Below are positions 60,917 through 64,000 of a DNA stretch of 64,000 bases, piece after piece. Position 1 is the first letter of the stretch, and each line of letters opens with the position of its first letter. The notes below the pieces were generated by a model. It was not told where the DNA came from, searched no databases, and saw nothing but the letters and a program-made list of their open reading frames with translations. The position numbers and the translations under genes are program-made. This stretch comes from JASGCK01 sp031430035 (GTDB lineage Bacteria > Pseudomonadota > Gammaproteobacteria > Burkholderiales > Burkholderiaceae_C), in contig JANPAS010000083.1 in the NCBI GenBank assembly GCA_031430035.1, positions 1-64,000 of the forward strand, written 5' to 3'.

Positions 60917-62305
60917 ATGGCTGGACATGAATTTTCCCGGAGCCCACAGAAGGTTCCGTTTGTAAGCACCGAACATCGCACTATCAAGACAGCGATTCCT
61001 GCTCCCGGCACCGAGCAGATACTCGCCACTCTGGATTGCTACGAATCGCGTTCCATGCATGGCCAGTTCCCGCTGATCTGGGACCGTGCGGTGGATTCCA
61101 GCGTGTTCGATATCGCCGGCAATCGCTGGATCGATTTCACGTCGACGATTTTTGTCGCCAATGTGGGCCACTCCAACCCCAGGGTAACGGCCGCCATGCA
61201 GGCGATGATGGATGCCCCGATCTACAGTTGCTATGCCTACCCAAACATTAAACGCGCCGAATACCTGAAGAAGCTGATCGAATTCGCCGGCCCTCCGTTC
61301 GAAAAGGCTTTCCTGCTGTCAGCCGGAACCGAAGCCACCGAGGCCGCGCTGAAACTGATACGCATGCATGGCCAGAAAATCGGCAAGCGCCGCGGCGGCA
61401 TCGTCTGCATTGAGGGCAACTGGCATGGCCGCACCATGGGTGCGCAAATGATGAGCAGCAACCTGACCCAGCGCGAATGGATCGGCTTCCAAGATCAGGA
61501 TATCCATCACATTCCGTTCCCGTATGCTTGGGCCTTGAACGGGACTAGTCCGGAAGCCTTCCTCGAAGCGGGCCTGGCGCGTCTAGCCGCATCGGGAATC
61601 GACATCGAAAAGGATGTGTCGGGCTTCATGCTGGAAACCTTCCAGGGCTGGGGCGCTGTGTTCTATCCGAAGGAGTTTGTCCAGGCCATCGAAAAAGTGT
61701 GCCGTAAACACAATATCTTGCTCGCCTTTGATGAAATGCAGGCGGGATTCGGCCGCACGGGCCGCCGCTTCGGGTTTGAGCATTACGAAGTCACACCGGA
61801 CCTGATCGCTTGCGGCAAAGGCATGGGCGGCGGTGTTTCCCTCTCCGGCGTGCTTGGCCGTGCAGAAGTCATGGATTTGCCGGATATCGGCAACATGAGC
61901 AGTACCCACTCCGCCAATCCGCTGGTCTGCGCTGCGGGCCTGGCGGTAATCGAGGAACTGGAACAGCGCGACCTCGTCAGCGAGGCGGCTCGCAAGGGAG
62001 AGATGCTGTTCGATGCCTTGACCGCGCTGCAGCAGCGTTTCCCTGACCGCATTTCCGCATTGCTTGGCAAGGGCTTGATTGCTGCCGTACTGTTCCGTTC
62101 CCCTGTCACTGGCGCCGCCGATGGAGCCTTTACCAGCCGGGTCGCCGAGCGCTGCATGCAAAAGGGCTTGCTGGTGGTGCATACTGGGCGAGAGTCGATC
62201 AAGATCGGCCCGCCACTGACCATCGCCGATCAAGCCTTGATGGAAGGTGTCGACGTACTGGGCGAGGCGATCACTGAAATCAGTGCGGAAGTGAACGCAG
62301 AATGA
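60917..62305 (+). CDS. Class III PLP-dependent aminotransferase (GSA-type)
   Basis: A 462-residue aminotransferase. GTEATEAALKLIRMHG is the phosphate-binding region near 137, GNWHGRTMGAQMMS follows, FDEMQAGFGRTGRRF holds the PLP Asp near 275, and LIACGKGMGGG the Schiff-base Lys near 297. Class III enzymes include 4-aminobutyrate and glutamate-semialdehyde aminotransferases, and a few act on sugars at terminal positions. Here it may aminate a keto-sugar or aldehyde intermediate of the neighbouring pathway. The next gene overlaps by 4 bp. Confidence 0.9.
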   Translation: MAGHEFSRSPQKVPFVSTEHRTIKTAIPAPGTEQILATLDCYESRSMHGQFPLIWDRAVDSSVFDIAGNRWIDFTSTIFVANVGHSNPRVTAAMQAMMDAPIYSCYAYPNIKRAEYLKKLIEFAGPPFEKAFLLSAGTEATEAALKLIRMHGQKIGKRRGGIVCIEGNWHGRTMGAQMMSSNLTQREWIGFQDQDIHHIPFPYAWALNGTSPEAFLEAGLARLAASGIDIEKDVSGFMLETFQGWGAVFYPKEFVQAIEKVCRKHNILLAFDEMQAGFGRTGRRFGFEHYEVTPDLIACGKGMGGGVSLSGVLGRAEVMDLPDIGNMSSTHSANPLVCAAGLAVIEELEQRDLVSEAARKGEMLFDALTALQQRFPDRISALLGKGLIAAVLFRSPVTGAADGAFTSRVAERCMQKGLLVVHTGRESIKIGPPLTIADQALMEGVDVLGEAITEISAEVNAE

Positions 62306-62739
62306 TTAGCGCGATCCGGCATACCGGCCTGGTGGTAGCCGACCTTGAACGGGCGCTGCACTTTTGGTGCGATGCGCTCGGCTTCAAGGTGGTCAGGCAG
62401 ATGGAAGAGTCGGGACCCCATATCGACGCCATGATGGGCCTGCACGATGTCCGTGTGACCACCGCCAAACTGGCGGCGCCCGACGGCAACCTGATCGAGC
62501 TATTGCAGTTTCACTCCCATCCCGACCGGCCGCAGTGGGACGGCGCACCGTATTCGACCGGGTTCACCCATATCGCCCTGACGGTAGAAGACCTTGACGC
62601 ACTGGTCGGCAAACTTGCGCCCCTAGGAGTCACTTTCCCGGCACCGCCGCAATATTCACCTGACGGTGGCGTCAAGGTGATTTATGCTAGAGGCCCCGAG
62701 GGGGTCCTCCTCGAACTCGTCGAAATATTGACCAAATGA
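62302..62739 (+). CDS. VOC-family (glyoxalase-fold) protein
   Basis: A 145-residue protein of two VOC repeats. RHTGLVVADLERALHFWCDALGF starts the first and THIALTVEDLDALVGKL the second, closing with ARGPEGVLLELVEIL. The His and Glu positions could bind a metal. It is close to methylmalonyl-CoA epimerase/glyoxalase-like members, so an epimerase or lyase role on the sugar is possible. Overlaps both neighbours by 4 bp, so it belongs to the operon. Confidence 0.85.
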   Translation: MISAIRHTGLVVADLERALHFWCDALGFKVVRQMEESGPHIDAMMGLHDVRVTTAKLAAPDGNLIELLQFHSHPDRPQWDGAPYSTGFTHIALTVEDLDALVGKLAPLGVTFPAPPQYSPDGGVKVIYARGPEGVLLELVEILTK

Positions 62740-63716
62740 ACCAGACAACTCACCAGAAACCCCAACAGAGTACGACAGCCTGTCCTCTCTGCGCATCGGA
62801 AAAGAGCGAAATCCTTGTCCAACAGCTGCGACGTGGCTATGGCATGGCGCGCTATTGCCCTGCCTGTGATCATGGCTACTTGGTCCAGGAACAGGCCGTG
62901 GACGCCAAGGAGTATTACGGCGAACTGTATCGTCAAGAGTATTCCCATAATGCCGAGGCGGCAGCGACCCATGCCCGGGAAATATTCCGGGTTTACAAGA
63001 ACTATCAGCAGGATCGCTTGCATCATATTCTACCCCTCTTGACTGCCAGTTCGCGGCTGTTAGAAGTTGGTGCCTCCGCAGGACAATTCCTGAGTCATAT
63101 CAAGCACAAGGTTGGGGAGGTAAATGCCATCGAGCTCGACAAAGCCTGCTGCGCCTTCCTGGGCAGCGATCTCGGCATCGATGCGGATGTGGAATTCCTG
63201 GAAAACTCGCGCTTTGCCGACCAAACCTACGACGTGGTCTGTGCTTTTCAGGTGATAGAGCATGTCGAGCAGCCTGTGGCGTTCCTCAAAACCCTCCAGC
63301 GGGTCACGAAGAAGGGCGGGACAATCTTCATCGAGGCTCCCAATCTGCGCGATCCCCTGCTATCGGTGTGGGACGTGCCGACATATCGTAAATTTTTTTA
63401 TCACAGCGCCCATCTCCATTACTTTACGGAGGCCTCCTTGACCAAGGTGGCACGAGATGCCGGTTTTCGCGCCGATCAGATAGAAATCAGTTTTACTCAG
63501 GACTACAACGTCCTGAATCATCTTCACTGGATCATGAACGATGGCCCCCAATCCGATTGCCATGTGGGCCTGAGTGAAATAAACCTGCGCGGCCCCAATC
63601 AAGAAATCGCGACTTGGTTAACCGAAGAAATGAGAGACGTGAATTGCCGCTACATTGCCAAGCTGGTGGCGGCGAAATGCACCTCCAACATGCTGATGAA
63701 ATTGCACTATGAATAA
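62736..63716 (+). CDS. Zinc-ribbon SAM-dependent methyltransferase
   Basis: A 326-residue protein. An N-terminal zinc ribbon CPLCASEK...RYCPACDHGYL (two CxxC pairs, about residues 17-50) precedes a class I methyltransferase domain. LLEVGASAGQFLSHI (about 108-122) is the SAM motif and VVCAFQVIEHVEQPVAFLK follows. Such zinc-ribbon methyltransferases often work on sugars or sugar nucleotides in glycan loci. Substrate unknown. The next gene's ATG overlaps its end by 8 bp. Confidence 0.87.
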   Translation: MNQTTHQKPQQSTTACPLCASEKSEILVQQLRRGYGMARYCPACDHGYLVQEQAVDAKEYYGELYRQEYSHNAEAAATHAREIFRVYKNYQQDRLHHILPLLTASSRLLEVGASAGQFLSHIKHKVGEVNAIELDKACCAFLGSDLGIDADVEFLENSRFADQTYDVVCAFQVIEHVEQPVAFLKTLQRVTKKGGTIFIEAPNLRDPLLSVWDVPTYRKFFYHSAHLHYFTEASLTKVARDAGFRADQIEISFTQDYNVLNHLHWIMNDGPQSDCHVGLSEINLRGPNQEIATWLTEEMRDVNCRYIAKLVAAKCTSNMLMKLHYE

Positions 63717-64000
63717 CAAAATCGGTTTCATGCAAGGACGCCTCTCCCCCTTGGTGGACGGGAAAATACAGGCCTTCCCCTGGGATACTTGGCAGCAGGA
63801 GTTTCCCGCGGCTCAGAGTTTGGGGCTGGGCCTGATGGAATGGACCTTGGATCAGGATCGGCTCTATCAGAATCCCCTGCTGACGCCCCAAGGCCAGCAG
63901 GAGATTCGCCGCCTGTGTCAGGCACATAGGCTGACCATTCCTTCGCTGACTGGGGACTGCTTCATGCAGGCCCCGTTCTGGAAAGCTGAACATCCTGTAA
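63709..64000 (+). CDS. TIM-barrel sugar isomerase/epimerase-like protein, cut by window end
   Basis: A frame opens at ATG 63709, overlapping the methyltransferase stop, and runs off the window. The visible 97 residues begin MNNKIGFMQGRLSPLVDG and continue with AAQSLGLGLMEWTLDQDRL, typical of the start of xylose-isomerase-like TIM barrels (AP-endonuclease-2 superfamily). It thus resembles the C-terminal half of the NeuB fusion. It is the next gene of the operon; no function beyond the fold can be given. Confidence 0.7.
   Translation, partial: MNNKIGFMQGRLSPLVDGKIQAFPWDTWQQEFPAAQSLGLGLMEWTLDQDRLYQNPLLTPQGQQEIRRLCQAHRLTIPSLTGDCFMQAPFWKAEHPV

Noticed and set aside
1..64000. CRISPR array, prophage or complete insertion sequence
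   Set aside because: No regularly spaced direct repeats, cas genes, phage structural genes or transposase genes were seen; only a possible insertion-sequence end at 48574.

Overview
The window reads as a chromosome segment of a Gram-negative betaproteobacterium, most likely Burkholderiales and close to Comamonadaceae. This is an inference from gene content. The signs are many Bug/TctC periplasmic binding proteins, System II cytochrome c maturation (ResB plus CcsA), a BamE-Fur-HprK-PtsN neighbourhood, an H-NS protein ending in the TWTGRGKAPTW motif, and a GTTC...CTTCGACAGGCTCAG-type dispersed repeat. No rRNA, CRISPR array, prophage or complete insertion sequence was seen. One tRNA-Arg(CCG) is present.

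Region 1 (1-7.3 kb) is housekeeping: a membrane-anchored cytochrome c, tRNA-Arg, a FabG-type reductase, a His-rich CobW/ZNG GTPase, an exported SGNH-like protein, EngB, cytochrome c4 and ResB. Region 2 (7.3-38 kb) is a catabolic block lying between resB and ccsA, genes normally adjacent. It holds a B12-binding radical SAM protein and an aldarate module (gudD, kdgD, garD, a talarate/galactarate dehydratase, a LacI regulator with two palindromic operators, an RraA-like protein and three Bug proteins). A tandem glycine riboswitch follows, ahead of a DadA-like dehydrogenase. Next come an alkylsulfatase - GMC dehydrogenase - ferredoxin - CYP153 set, a second LacI regulator with a PhyH - class III alcohol dehydrogenase - VOC operon, and a uronate operon (udh, TRAP dctPQM, a Bug protein and an IlvD/Edd dehydratase) divergent from a FadR-type regulator. 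Udh would oxidise hexuronates to aldarates, and the gud/gar/kdg enzymes would carry these to alpha-ketoglutarate semialdehyde. The last dehydrogenase and a lactonase are not in the window.

Region 3 (38-45.8 kb) returns to housekeeping: ccsA, hemE, cca, a GST, dapB, bamE, fur, hprK, ptsN and an H-NS gene. Region 4 (45.8-64 kb, running off the end) is a surface-polysaccharide locus. A leftward arm (CapD/WbpM-type dehydratase, initiating sugar-phosphate transferase, clipped glycosyltransferase) meets a rightward arm across a scarred junction with hairpins and an ops-like element. The rightward arm starts with an EPS-type MarR regulator, then galE, manC, fcl and gmd (GDP-fucose supply) and an ABC exporter.

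The most unusual part is 55.6-64 kb, a tightly overlapping operon. It combines heptose-type genes (guanylyltransferase, CBS-GHMP kinase fusion, phosphoheptose isomerase) with nonulosonate-type genes (NeuB fused to a second TIM barrel, NeuA-like cytidylyltransferase), a class III aminotransferase, a VOC protein, a zinc-ribbon methyltransferase and a further TIM-barrel isomerase. It looks like a pathway for an unusual CMP-activated keto-acid sugar and is the best candidate here for an undescribed system.
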